Part shown: positions 12,105-24,909 of the stretch, in pieces
How positions within the stretch are numbered: position 1 is the stretch's first letter
How the letters are laid out: the number at the start of each line of letters is the position of its first letter
From: Lucifuga dentata
Taxonomy: Eukaryota; Chordata; Actinopteri; Ophidiiformes; Bythitidae
Reading direction: 5' to 3'
NCBI GenBank assembly: GCA_014773175.1
Contig: VXCM01000748.1
Coordinates: forward strand, 124,001-188,000
DNA length: 64,000 bases
The notes under the pieces: model-generated
What the model was told of the DNA's origin: nothing
Seen by the model: only the letters and a program-made list of their open reading frames with translations
The model's database searches: none
Made by a program: the position numbers and the translations under genes

Positions 12105-13168
12105 GAGATGATTGATTTATTGCAAGTTATGGAAATAATATAGCTAGTTTTACATATAAATGCAGTCAACAACAGTATAAAATACGCTATTACAAAGACA
12201 TTCACTGCTGACCTGTGGTTGACACTGCTGCTGCTGTCTAGATATGGAATGAATGTCAGCAACTTACATAAACCTGAAAAAAAAATGTAAACAACAGGAA
12301 TGAAACTCTAACAAAAAAGACTGAGAGCTCGTTCTAATCGTCCATAAGGACACTTATGACTATTCCGTATAAATGCTTTCAAAAGAAACTGCCTGCATTA
12401 GCCTTTGCTGTCACACAGCGATAAACAGTCTATTCATCCAGAACTACCATGTTATCCTTGGTCCCTGGCGGAAGAGACAAAACAGAGTATACGAGTTGCA
12501 AAAAGAAATTCCACTAATTGTGATTAATAAATGCAGTCATCATAAAAGTATTACAATTCCATTTGTTATAACAGTGACAGCTGCTGAGCAATCACTCCTG
12601 TTGTTCCCCATCTCATGTTCAGTTACCATCTTTGGTAAAGGAGTTTCAGCAAGTCATCATGACTCAGCTAAACATTGCGCTTTGCTGTCTTCTTGTAACA
12701 GAGTCATTTCGTACCAACCATGTTGCATTTACTATCCTGACACATTAAGACCTAAATAATAGATCACAGGGACACACGGAGCCAATTATCTGACATTTTC
12801 CTCTCAGATCCTCTCCTACAGATTTGGTCTCACCTTTAAATGAGATTATGTTAAGTTGCTCTGACGGTAATAAATGAATCTTCCACCTAACTAATCAAAA
12901 CTGTACAGTGCTACCGTAAGGTGCTGATTGTATTTAAATACCTAAAAAATGTCCAATTATCTGGTTCCAGGGAACAAGTGAAGACTAATAAGTGCTTTAC
13001 CTGAGAACAACAAAAACCAACAAAACAAAAAAGTGTCTTTTTTTGTTGCTATGCCAATGGATCCACATAGTGGAAACCCTTATTGTGAAAAATACTGCAA
13101 GACTGGAACATGACACAGCTCATTTATCCCGCTGCACACCCATCCCACTATTCTACCTGTATTCCAAC
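12105..13168 (-). other. g6pd: g6pd 3' untranslated region
   Basis: Downstream of the g6pd stop on the minus strand there is no further exon. A minus-strand AATAAA (plus-strand TTTATT at 12116-12121) gives a plausible end about 1.05 kb after the stop. The exact cleavage site is inferred. Confidence 0.45.
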
Positions 13169-13806
13169 TCAAAGTCTGTGAGGGTTGACCCATTTGTAAG
13201 TGCCTGCATAGCGAAATCCAACTCTCTTTGCGAGGTCATCTGCTTCGGCTGGGCCACGGCTAAGGAGACAAGAGACTCCATCAGCATTTCATATTACATT
13301 TTTCTTCCAATTAAGGCCATATGAAACCACATTTCCTACCTTCCATATTTGTAAGGGATAGGTGTGGGTTTCTCTCTGTCTATCTGGTGAAGGAGAGGAG
13401 TAAAGATCCTCCATGCTTCTCTTAGTTCATCACTGCAGAGAGAAATCATAAATTATTTCAAATACAGCTTCAACATTTGGGCTTAAAACAGCTGTCCTAT
13501 GTTATCACTATGGCAGGTTTTTATAGCTTTTGCTTCCCTGTTAGAGAAAAGATGCATTATGGCTCCATCTAGTGGAGAAAAAAAAATAAACTCACAAGCA
13601 GCACTGGGAACAGATTTTTATGACAGGTTTAGTTTTGTGCAGAAACATGAGACAGCTGTAGTGGAAAACAAAGACAGACCTGCGTACAAAGTGCATCTGA
13701 CTCCCACAGAAGACATCCAGAATGAGACGTTCATAAGCATCTGGAAGCTTCACATCCTGAAAACGGGATGCAATAGTTTTATGTCAATACTTATTCTTTA
13801 ATATTA

Positions 13807-13837
<31 letters not shown>

Positions 13838-16800
13838 GTGGAACACAAGCAGATCTCTTTCAAATAACAAACATGTTGGAGTTTAACTTGCATTGACCTG
13901 TTGTTTCGATCATTAGCACTAGTTAGGTGTTTCATGTCTTTAGGTCCCGTGTCCCCTGCAAACTACTTTGAGATTTGCTTGTGATAAAGTGTGTATACGT
14001 AATGAACTTGAACTTACCTTGTATCTGCTCTTGTAGGTGAGGTCCAGCTCAGTTTCTTCAGGGCTGAAATATACACCTGGTTTCTTGCTCATCATCTTTG
14101 CATAGACGGCCTCGTTTGGCTGCACGCGTACCACCAGCTCATTCCTGCGACACTGATTTCCAAAAATGTCCCCTGGAACGTCTGTGAACTGCAGCCGCAC
14201 TTCTGCTTTCCTCTCATTCAGAGCTTTTCCACAGCGAAGTATGAAAGGAACACCTGAAGAGAAGATTTTACATGTGACTTCATTATCAGTGAGCATGGGA
14301 TCATTGAGGCCAGCATGATTTCAAACAGACGCTGTCTTTACCATCCCAGCGCTCGTTGTGCACATACAGCACAACGCTGGCATAGGTGGCCTGAGTTGAC
14401 CCTTTAGGTACTGTGGGGTCATCGAGGTAGCCTAACTTAGCATCTCCCTCTCCTTCTGGATCTCCCACATACTGACCCAACACCACATCTGACATGGTTA
14501 TAGGAGCGATGCACTTCAGCACCTTCACCTGCAGAGAAGGCACATGGTTAGAGAACACATTCTCTCCATTCTGCCACTGAGCTGTACAGTAGAAATCAGG
14601 CCGTGTAGCATGTCTGCTGTATGGTGCTGCAAGTTTTGAGTCTGATCGGGGTCTCGTACCTTTTCATCCCTGACATCATCAGAAGTGGTGGAAGCTGGTT
14701 TCTCCATGGCAACCAGACTGAGCAGCTGGAGCAAGTGGTTTTGCATGACATCACTGCCATGACAAAAGACACAGATGGTCAGAGAAAGACAGCCTATGAT
14801 GACAACGATCATATTACTATTATAATGGATGAATCGTGACTAGGATCCATGTGTGTGGCAGGGAAATTTGTCTTGCAGCAAGTTATTATTAACTATTTAT
14901 TGACAATCAGGATTACATTTCTAATGCTCATAGCAGAAAATGCAATATTTAAACATAGAAGCTTATATAACTTAATGTCAAATTCTGGTTACTGGAGCAA
15001 TTCACTGTTGCTATGCCAAATTTTTAAAAAAAGATGTATCTTTTTCTCCTCACCGGATGATGCCAAAATCATCAAAGTAGCCTCCTCGTCCCTGAGTGCC
15101 AAACGGTTCTTTGAAGGTCAAGACAACACAGGCCACGCTGTCCCTGTTCCAGATTGGCCCAAAGATACGGTTCCCAAACCTGTAACACACATCACATGAT
15201 CATTTTTTCCATGGCAGAAAATGCAGACAGCAAAAAGACAGCTGTTTATGACAACATGCATACATGTTTTTTTTCCTCCCCATTTTGTTCTCAGATGGAG
15301 GGCAATTCATTTTTGCTTTGTTTAATATTCAAGAAAGAGATTCTGACCTAAGAACCAGCTGAAGCTGGAATGATGTGTTGCATAACTCTGAGTTATTAAA
15401 TTAATTTAAATCAACAACAACTCTTTGTTTTAGCACAAAAATAAAGAGGAAAAAAACAGCTCCCATTTCAGACAAACAGAAATTATTCACAGAAGTATAG
15501 TAATGACAGATTTCAACAATACTTAGAATTAATGTGTGCTAAAAGCAAAGCATGTTTTGAGTTATATTATCATCATGATGCTATGGGCATTGAGTCATAA
15601 GTTCAAGTCAGTGAGGCAGCCTCTTTTATACATGTACGTACACCAGCACCTTCATTCCAATTTACAGCATTTAGGAACAATCACAATCGACAATCGTTTA
15701 TTGAGCATCATCTAGTACATAAAAAAAAAAAAACCTCAAATCCATGCATGTCCCAATGGATCTTCTTAAAGTCTGAAGTTGTTTTTCTTACCTGAGCACC
15801 ATGAGGTTCTGCACCATTTCCTTTCCCAGATAGTGATCGATACGGTAGATCTGTTCTTCAGTGAAGAGAGAGGAGAGATGAGTGGACAGCTCCTCAGAGC
15901 TCTGCAGGTCACAACCAAACGGTTTCTCCACAATCACCCTGTTCCAGCCTCTACAGTGAACACACCCACAAGGAAAAACATATCAAGTACTGTCCAACTT
16001 TGTTTGAAACTGATAATTTGACCAGTTGATTAGCTGCTAAAAATGAGGGTGAAATCTGTTTGGATACAGACATTCTGACACAGTATAAGGAGTAAACAGA
16101 GTTAATGTGTACTGACTTGGTGCTCATACAGTGGTGCCTGATGTTTTTGGTAACATCGTGGTAGACGGTGGGCGGCAGGGCCAGGTAGAAGAGACGATTT
16201 ACATCAGCTCTTCCGGTCAGAGACAGGAGGTGGGTGTTGAGCTTGGAGAAGGAACTCTCATCTGAGTATTTCCCACTGACATATGTGTTCCTGCTGAAGA
16301 AGTTGGCTAACCGATCTGCCTCCAACTCTGTTGCCTGGAAGAAGGAAGTGAGGGCATTTATGTGGCACATGGTTCAAACTGAAGACCCTTGGGAGGGAAA
16401 AAAAAAAAAAAAAAAAANAAAAAAAAAAAAAAAAAAAAGACAGGAGACGTTCAAGTTTAACCTTTAGGTATGGCATACATGAAGTGCGAATGGCATCCAC
16501 AGTCAAGTCAGATCGAGCAAAGCCCACAAAATATGTCTGCTCGGGGAGGAGGCCATCTCTAAACAACCACCTGGTGGAGAACAGAGACACGTGGTTCATT
16601 AGACTAGACTTCAAAAGCAGCATTTCACTTTCTTTGTGCTAAGATATGAAGGCTTTTCAGTGGGTTCACTCACCATAGAGTTGGGTAGATTTTCTTCTTA
16701 GCTAAATCTCCCTACAGGTGAAAATACACAGAAATATGATTCAGCTTTGAAAAATCTATGCTAGGTATACACAATGATTACACAGCTGTTGAGTCAACTC

Positions 16801-17542
16801 AGTGCAGCCTGCAAGAGTGATAATTATTATCCACTACACAATCCTTACAAAGTCTCAAGCTGCTGCAGCCACACCGTATGGTGACAGGTAAGTAGGCTGC
16901 TTTGACCTATTTAAGAAATTGCACAACCTTGTAATCCAGATGGACTCAAGTTGCCAACTACCAAGAGAGTCTGAAGCCAACAGGAGATCATGGTGCTTAA
17001 AACAGTCTGTGGGCACAACTCAAAAAGAAACATAACACAAGCACCCTTCTGAAAAGGTTGTAGTTAAGTTTCATATGACAACAGGCCCTGATTGTAGAAT
17101 AGATAAAGGCCTGTATGCCAGTCAGCTACAGCTTCAGGACGTAACACTGGCGGAAAGGGAGACAGATTTAGGAATGACCTGTGGAAAATAGAAATATAAG
17201 GATGAATAGTGTCACATGACAGCAATGCATCTCCATAACAGAATAAAAAACATCCTGTTACATAACTCCTATTGTCTCATATGCATTAGCTGCATACTCC
17301 ATTGCTTAGATGGACATTCCTCACACTGTAACAATAACCCTGCCACTTTAAGCAGCAGGGTTATTGCTAATAATATTAACAATAACCCTGTTATTGCTAA
17401 TATGTATTGTCTGTTAAAATAATTAGTGTAAATCCTACCTCTCCAAGTAATAAGGTCTGAAATATGGCACTTTGCTCACCATATCAGTGTGTTTGATTGT
17501 TCTGCACTGAAAGAATATGTTTGTAGTTCAACGTCTGCAGCA

Positions 17543-17577
<35 letters not shown>

Positions 17578-18821
17578 GGGCTGCTCTGTTTGTTAACACA
17601 TTCAATACCCATGCTCTGGACCGCTTAATCCATGAAAGAAGAACCACAACAGTGAGAAAGTAAGCAGATGTGCCACATTGAAAGGAAAATGCTGACAGTC
17701 AGTGATGCTGCAAAATTCAGTGACATCACCGCTCTCCGCTTCCAAGAGCATAAAGTGCAAGAGAAAGGAGGACGCAGTCAATGAGTTAACTTGGTATCCA
17801 TCAACCCCACTGTAGATGTGCGATAAAATCAGCCAAAAATCTACGAAATGGTATTTTACAGATTTAAAACAAACCTGAGAAAATATTGTTTGATGAGTTA
17901 AAGCAAAGCTATAATCTGAAAGCTATGACAATTTTGAGTTTAAATTTCATTTGTGCTCAAAGTTTTTTTGTTTTTTTTTTTTTGTTTTTTTACAGAAAAT
18001 TTAAAAACAAGGAAACACATTTGTTGTCAAAATCCACTGGTAAGTATAAAATCTTCATTTAAGACGGATCATCTAGGATAAGCTGAAAATCAGAAGAAAT
18101 GGGTCTTTAAAGTTCCACAATGACTGGACTAGGATCAGTTACTAGACTAGACACCTTTAGGAGGAAATAGGAAGCAGTAATAAAAGTAGTAAAAATGGAT
18201 ACTTCCTCATACCTCTCAGTATAAATCAACCTATTGTTCTTGCTTTACTGTAGCAGTCATAGAAATGAACCAACCATAACTGTACCTGTCAGCATCAGCC
18301 AACAGAGTTTCTTTATGCTACACAAATGATGAAACAACAAACAAAGAACTTTTTTTTTTTTAACAAACAAAGAACTTAACATATTCACTGTCAGTGGCAG
18401 ACTTTTGAAAGATTGGATGCCTGTGTGGTGCTTATTTGCAGAACCTTGAAGAAATCAGTTTCCACATTTCCTCAGTCAGGTCTCGTGCAATTATTACACT
18501 ATTTTTGGAAATTTCAACAGTGTTCCTTCAACCAACATGTACCTAAGATTATTTCCTTATTTGACTGCATTGGAACTGTGCCAAAAATAATAATGAATAA
18601 CCATTAGCTCTTTCATTTCTTTTTACACATGTACATTTCAATATCAGTCCACTTTTACAACTTATCTACTTAGTCACTGACTACACTTTAAGTCCTGCTC
18701 TCACCGATGCTCCCATGATGATGAAGATGTGAGTGTCAGACTGATGGAACTTCTCATCTTCATGCAGCTCCTTCCTCAGCTCCCCAAACACCTCAGAGCG
18801 AGAGAGGGGGATGTTGCTCAT
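13169..18821 (-). CDS. g6pd: Glucose-6-phosphate 1-dehydrogenase
   Basis: This enzyme oxidises glucose 6-phosphate to 6-phosphogluconolactone with NADP+, the entry step of the oxidative pentose phosphate pathway and a main cytosolic NADPH source. Coding exons on the minus strand (5' to 3'): 18705-18821, 16674-16711, 16462-16570, 16117-16334, 15792-15950, 15054-15179, 14660-14753, 14342-14528, 14018-14253, 13680-13756, 13340-13432 and 13169-13259. They give 514 aa (human 515). Internal exon sizes (38, 109, 218, 159, 126, 94, 187, 236, 77, 93) equal those I know for human G6PD. Visible motifs are the NADP-binding GASGDLAKKK (from about residue 37), the active-site RIDHYLGKE in exon 6, and the conserved end [11 protein letters not shown]. 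The N-terminus [19 protein letters not shown] is fish-like. The start was chosen because the acceptor lies 5 bases before this ATG, as in other vertebrates. An A run with an N (16418) lies in the intron between the 218- and 109-bp exons. Confidence 0.96.
17331..17402. repeat. Nested direct and inverted short repeats in g6pd intron
   Basis: AATAACCCTG occurs at 17333-17342 and 17381-17390, and its inverse CAGGGTTATT lies between them at 17356-17365. TTATTGCTAAT also occurs twice (17361 and 17391). Either AATAACCCTG copy could pair with the inverse copy, giving two alternative hairpins. No gene function is evident. Confidence 0.6.
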
Positions 18822-20297
18822 GTTTTCTAGAGGAGAGTGGGCAGCAAGAAAATCCAGTAAAAATGTACAGATGTTCTTAATGTTAAACCATCCATCAAGG
18901 GCATATAATGATAATAAACTGAATATTTCTATCACAATGTTTAGGAGGACTTTTAATATTGCACAAAAAAAGGTAAGGCAGGGTTTCATTCAAATATTTT
19001 CACTACTGAGTATTTAATAATACTTTTTCGATACTTTTATTTTTTGATAGTGAAAGTTCTGAGTCGAACTGTACACAACTTTCATATGAAAAAACTTTTA
19101 TTAGCTTTAAAAATTCTATTATACTATAAAATTGCATTTTGGACTCTTTGTTTAAAGACCGTGTAGGGAAAAAAACACATCTAGCAAAACAGATTCCACC
19201 CTGGGGGCCAAATTAGGTGATTAGGATGGGTGTTGAACTAGTTCCAAGTCTCAATCAGGATTAGCATCCTTACCAACAACAACTAATGTGCAATGTCCTG
19301 ACAAACACACCTTTGCTCAGTTTCCTGTGTTATTTCATCTTCTTTTGTTCCTCAAAGTCTTACAAAAAAAAAAAAAAATTGCACCATTTCTCACTTCCTT
19401 GTGTGTCAAGTTCAGTGTCCAGAAGTTCAGCAATCATAGTTATCATATAACACTTGCAACACTTTTCAACACCCAGATCTAATAAAAAGCAATATGTAAA
19501 AATGAAAATGTGGCTGGTGGGGCTGAAGTTTTACAAGCCAAAGTTAAGACCGTGTGAATATTACTTTTTATTACTTTATTCTCATAACATTCCGGGAAAC
19601 AGAATGGATCAGGGGTTGCCTGTTCGATAGCAAAGACAAGCCTATAGTTCCGCCAAATCAGGAAGTAGTTGTGATTTCAGGAAAAATTCACCATTGGCTT
19701 CTTTATTTTCACCCTTAATTAAAACAGCCCTGCAGTCAGGATAAGAGTCTTTGAAGCTGTTTTTCACAAAAAAAACAAACAAAAAAAAACATTATCATCA
19801 GATTTATTAATGAAATAGATAAGTTATTTGGTTATATTTGTGGCTCAGATGAGTAACGCCAACAAAAAGCCGAAAGCAACAAACTAAACATGTCAGAAAT
19901 AATCTCGGTGAGAGGACTGCATGTGCATTTGTGTCAGATGGCAATGATATTAGTCAACCCCCCTCTACAATCCTGTATTTACAAGGCTAAAACTTATCGC
20001 GCAACACCATACAGCTGAACGCGTTCGGCTAACACCCATAAACAGTGATGGTCATGCATGATTAGTTAGCTACTAAAATCAGCGATGAAATATGATAAAA
20101 ACTCGGATTATCAACTGAATTGAGCTCATTTCATCGCTGATCATAAAAACGCCTTGTCATCAGTGTTGAACTCCACATGCTTGTATGATAACATGACCTA
20201 AAATAATCCAGAGTACAGACCCCTAGCCGCAGCAGCTAGTTACAAATAACCATATGCACAAAACATCAAAATAACTCAAGCAAACACAGGTACTCAC

Positions 20298-20570
20298 AAG
20301 TTATGGAGATGATAGCCGGACGATTAAACCCTGATAAAACCCTCAGCAGGATAAGGAGTTCACACACAGCAACACTAGAGAAAGTCGGTGCGCAGTTCTC
20401 TGAATCCTGCGTACTTCCCTATTCAGTGACAAGGCAAAATTGAGAGATTTTATTGGTTTGGGAGAGACTCACCAGCGCTCAATCGACCTCCCATCGCAGT
20501 CCTCACGGTTACGTCACAGAGCAGAAAGGGGGCGGGGCTCCAGTCTGTACGCAAGCACGTGCCCACACGC
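20298..20570 (-). promoter_or_regulatory. g6pd: g6pd non-coding first exon and CpG-rich promoter
   Basis: A strong minus-strand donor (GTGAGTA beginning at 20297) ends a presumed 5' untranslated exon that splices over about 1.5 kb to the coding exon at 18826. Upstream lie a minus-strand CCAAT (20452-20456), a CRE-like ACGTCA (20511-20516), a GC box (GGGGCGGGGC near 20528-20537) and an E-box CACGTG (20556-20561), with no TATA box. This is a typical housekeeping promoter layout. The transcription start (about 20400) is inferred. Confidence 0.5.
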
Positions 20571-22979
20571 AGCACGCATAAACAAACAGCTCGGTATATT
20601 ATGAGGTGTACTTGAATATTTTCAGTATGAGACTAATTTTTTTTAGCTAATTGCACACTTTTATTTTAATTGTCACATTTTATATTCACTAATGTAAATT
20701 CTGGAAATCCTCTCCCCCAGTTGCCATTCTTTTGGAAAACCTTGGAAAAACTTGTCAATAATCGCAAGTTATTTTCTGGATATGCTAACACTATGTTTTT
20801 AATTACAGTAATTGACACAAAATTGAAATCGATGTATGTTTTATTTGTAGATTTTTATTATTATTTTATAATTTTTTGTTTCTTCTTTTTCTTCTGAAAC
20901 TCATGTTAATTGCTCAATAGTTATAAAAAAAAAATGTATGATCAAATTTCACACATGCTAATTGCACGCATATTTATCTGTATCCATAATGAAAACTGGA
21001 CATGTGAATTTTTTTTTATCCCAAAGTGGATGAGTATGCAGAAACAAAGTAAAATTGAACTTTAGTATATACATAAACAATATGCCCATGTACAATCTTA
21101 ATGATTTTTTTCTTCAAGAATCGACAGACTTTGTACAGCTGTTAGAAATGTTTGCTTGAAGATGACAACCTTCTCAGTCCCAGTGTGTCATTGGAAAAAT
21201 CATTTGTTGGACATTAATTGTAAACTCAAAATTCATAAATGTAGTGGAAAAAGCTGTTGGGGCTGGGAAAATGCTTTGGATTTGGTTAAAATAGCGTGGA
21301 CATTTCTTGCCCACTAAGTGTTAGAAATATTCTTTAAATAAATATGAGACACAAATACAACCCTGTCTTTTATTACAACTGGTGCAGTGCCCATAGAAAA
21401 CGTGCCTGTTTGGACCTGCCGGACTTTGTGGTATGCGCCGCAGCCAGCTATAAGTACCTTTGGAGTGGAGCATATACTGCCGCGCCTGAAGCGTATCCTG
21501 CCACCGACTTCATACAGTGCCAGGTTCTCGAGATATTGGTGCCACAGACAGACGGACAGAGAAACTGACTTTATAGATAGATGCTGTCTCTCAGTGAGAC
21601 TAAGTTACAATCATCTATTATAGCCACACACAAACGTCATCATCCACGTTCCTTGATACGGAAACAGGTGCACTTTGTTCTACCAATTGAATCGCCTTCA
21701 CATTGTTGAGTTACTTTCCCAGGACATCAGGAAGAAGACCTTCATCCAGGTCATATCTTTGCTTACTAGAACATTTCCTTCAAAATTCACAGTTCCTTCT
21801 CATAAAGAACATTGTTACATCTCTCTGCTTACTGAAACATTCCCATCAGAATACACACAGTTTCTCATAGGACAAGAACATTGTTAACAAGGTCATTCAG
21901 GGCAAAATGTTAAATGAAATTTAACTGGTTGTACAGTCATGATCAATGATTAATGCAATGCATAAGCAATAAATGTAATTTTCCCATAACAATACAAATG
22001 AGTAACTGTTTGCATGACGGATGATGGTTTAATAAAAGGCCAATTGTTACGCATGTAAATATTTATGCTGCATGTCTCAACATTTGAGTTGGTGTGTTTT
22101 TCTTATTTATTTCTATATTTATTTTAAGGAAAGTGCAGAAGGATGGTGAAAGAGGGAGGTGAGGGTTGAAAGGTGAAGGGATTGAACTTGGAGAAAGACA
22201 TTTGTTTTGTTTTTGTTTTTTTTTTTTGCTGTCAAGCCTTTGTAACAGGTGTAAACAAAAGAGGGTTCTTCAAGAGCTCTTATGCCATCATCAAAACATA
22301 CAGCTGTTATACAAAGTTAGTCAGTGAGCCCAACAGGAGCTCATTAGTCTGGCAAACCAATCATAGCATTGTCTTTTTAATAATCAGCAAAGCAAATGGG
22401 CAAAGATTAAAAAATATATATTTTTTAAAAAGTCAATATGCCAATTAACCAATCACAACATCATATTTGAACTCATATTGATTAATGTAACACAACAAGC
22501 AGGATTTAAAGACAAATATGTGAGCCAAATTGGGCAAGTGAGCATTGTTATACTTTTAAAATATTAGCCCCACACCCATTAAAGGATACACAGGCTATGT
22601 TTTTTTGACCATCTATCTGAATGCCTAAATTTTTTCCATACTGTAGATATATTTTTTGTTGAGAAATGTTTTCCTCTTCCTTAAAGTAAAATTTCTTCAG
22701 GTATTTTACATTGTGGTATTGAAAAAGTAAAGTTCCAGATAGGAAAGACAATCCAGCCATTCTGTTGAAACAAGATGAAGCTGAGTGGATGCTTCAAAAC
22801 ACTCTTCTCAGTGTGTCATTATCATTAGCAATAAATATTAATTGTTTGAAAAATGATGTGATTACTTGAAAAGGTTCTTTTTTTTACTTTACGTGGTTCC
22901 CATTATTGATAATGAAAGATGACTTTGCGTGACTGGTTGGATAGACTAATAAAGGTTTTTTTCCTCACCTATGTATGAA
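20571..22979. other. Intergenic DNA; diverged repeat tail, otherwise nothing recognised
   Basis: No exon is recognised. Around 21470-21590 a GC-richer patch contains TTCTCGAGATATTGGTGCC followed by (CAGA)n-like sequence. This resembles the 3' tails of RTE-type retroelement copies found across fish genomes, but that assignment is tentative. Two related segments of about 60 bases near 21750-21860 (both with GCTTACTRRAACATTYCCWTC) suggest a small local duplication. Confidence 0.4.
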
Positions 22980-23083
22980 TTATCAACTATTTTGTGTGAT
23001 ATTGTATTGCTCATGATGCTGTGATGATGGCCTGAGGCTGAACGCCGAGCTTTTGAAGTGTAGTGTGTTGCTGGAGAAACGTG

Positions 23084-23086
<3 letters not shown>

Positions 23087-23143
<57 letters not shown>

Positions 23144-23160
23144 ATGTGCGCACGTGTGTG
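23087..23160. repeat. (GT)n microsatellite
   Basis: A run of about 27 GT units is followed by a degenerate GC/GT tail. It lies at the 3' end of the galnt6-like pseudogene, where the reading frame of the last exon runs into it without meeting its ancestral stop. Confidence 0.9.
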
Positions 23161-24861
23161 GCTTGCAGGGTCAAACAAATGTCCAGATTTGACTGAGTGG
23201 TGGATATGCAGGTCGTCACCATGACTGCTGTTTCTGCTACTGTCAAACACTTCCCTGTTGACAAGTTCTTCAACTGCTTTCTCTGTAAACAATACAAGCC
23301 AACAGAACCTGTTAAATACCTTCTGACATGTTACAGAAGGTTCAAAAGCAGATTTAAGAAATGAAAGTCATCAGTGGGACAAGAATGACGAAAAGGAAAT
23401 TTTACACAGCTAGGGACAATGTTGTAGTTGTCTGAGTTGGAGTTAATGTGGAAATACACACCACGGTGAGGCGCCACACTTGTTCAGGAGAAGCACTACT
23501 TCCTTTTCCTGTAAAGCGACACAGCTCAGCAGAAACCAGAGCTTATCCAGGGGTTACATGCAAACACAACTGAATCCTAATGCTTTGCCGCAGTTCTTGC
23601 TGGGATGTGTATTCAAAATACTGAAAGATAAACAAACAATACCGTCAGTAAAATAATCCTAAATCTCTTGACCATACTCTACCCTTTCTTTTTCTGTTGA
23701 TCTAATAGAAATTAGTGTACCTGCTTTAAATCCACACTTTGGCACGTGTGCATTTTGACTAATTTCATGGCTTTGTTTCTCTCCACCACACTCAGGCATC
23801 TGCCTATCCCAATATTTTTCAGCTGCAGAAAAAGAATTAGACAGTGAACAACAGCGATGACCTCTTTTTGTAGCCCCAACCGTGTCTGCCAAATTGAAAT
23901 TTGCATTGGAGTTTGGATGAAATCAGGAAATAAGCACTGTAAAAGAGTGGACTGATAAATTCTAAGCCTCACACCTAACTAAGCAGTCAAGACCTATAAT
24001 ATTTTTGTGACATAATATAATTCAATTGGGTGTTTTTGAATATCAATTGCTTCAGTAATTATAATTTACAAGTTCCAGAGGTACAACAAGGGTCTGTGAG
24101 TTTTAGCTGGACAAATTAGGCCAATTTGCACTGAGTGTGTACTGGCTAGCAGCCTTCCATGATTGTGGCTTTGAGCTACCATAACCACCCTTGTCACCTG
24201 GTTTACACATCTAAGACTTTCACTTCTTTCTAAACATGAAAAAGGCTTTAGCTGGAACCTGTTTTGTCTCAAGTCTGCATTTTTTTTTGGAAAAGGACTT
24301 CTATGAAACTACGATAACTTCTCTGTGTAGTGTGTCAAGTTAGAAGGAGATTATGTTGGGGAAAAAAAGTCAGTTACATCTTTTTATGCCAGGCTCAGAA
24401 CCTATCAGTCATCCCTGGGAAAAAGCAAAGGTTTCTGATATGCAAATGTTTTGTTCACAAAATAACACTTTACCCATCTCAACAATAGAAACACATTGCT
24501 ATGTTTTAGGACTGTAACATCCTATAAAAGATAATGTTGATCAAATATGAGGAAGTTTACCACTCCATACATGACAGGCATTATTATCTCAGGCACATAG
24601 GCTTCTGGGTAAATGTTGTTCAGATACCAAGTAAAGTTCCTGCAGTTTAATCTTTCCCTAAGTTTACAACGTTCAGCAACATCCCCAAAAGAATTCTGAG
24701 GAATAAAAAAAAAAAAAAAAAANAAAAAAAAAAAAAAAAAAAGACAAAAGAAAAGCAAAATGATGAATCTCAATGCATACACATATTACTCACCCCTCCC
24801 CACCCTTACCCACCCAACAGGATATTTCAACGACTATACATGTACATGACCACACCTCGTT

Positions 24862-24909
24862 GAATGAGCAAAGCAGCTCATTCTACCGAATGAGCTGCTT
24901 TGCTCATTC
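24862..24909. repeat. Perfect 22-bp inverted repeat inside a pseudogene exon
   Basis: Bases 24862-24883 and 24888-24909 are exact reverse complements separated by 4 bases. Each arm is itself partly palindromic (GAATGAGC ... GCTCATTC). It falls in the exon coding [11 protein letters not shown] of the galnt6-like pseudogene. Read on the minus strand, it turns the expected continuation into MSKAAHSVE followed by TGA. Confidence 0.85.

Noticed and set aside
12373..12759. 128-codon plus-strand frame antisense to the g6pd 3' UTR
   Set aside because: It lies wholly in the g6pd 3' UTR on the opposite strand, has no recognisable domain and an unremarkable start.
16258..16370. Extended open frames crossing the poly-A/N tract near 16418
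   Set aside because: They are g6pd exons read through into intron sequence, and the phenylalanine or lysine runs come from the homopolymer.
21344..21623. A GC-richer open frame near 21.4 kb as a gene
   Set aside because: It ends in a CAGA-rich repeat tail and has no recognised protein similarity; a repeat copy is more likely.
23011..23297. Histidine/threonine-repeat proteins at the GT repeat
   Set aside because: Translation of a microsatellite; only the upstream part is the decayed last galnt6 exon.
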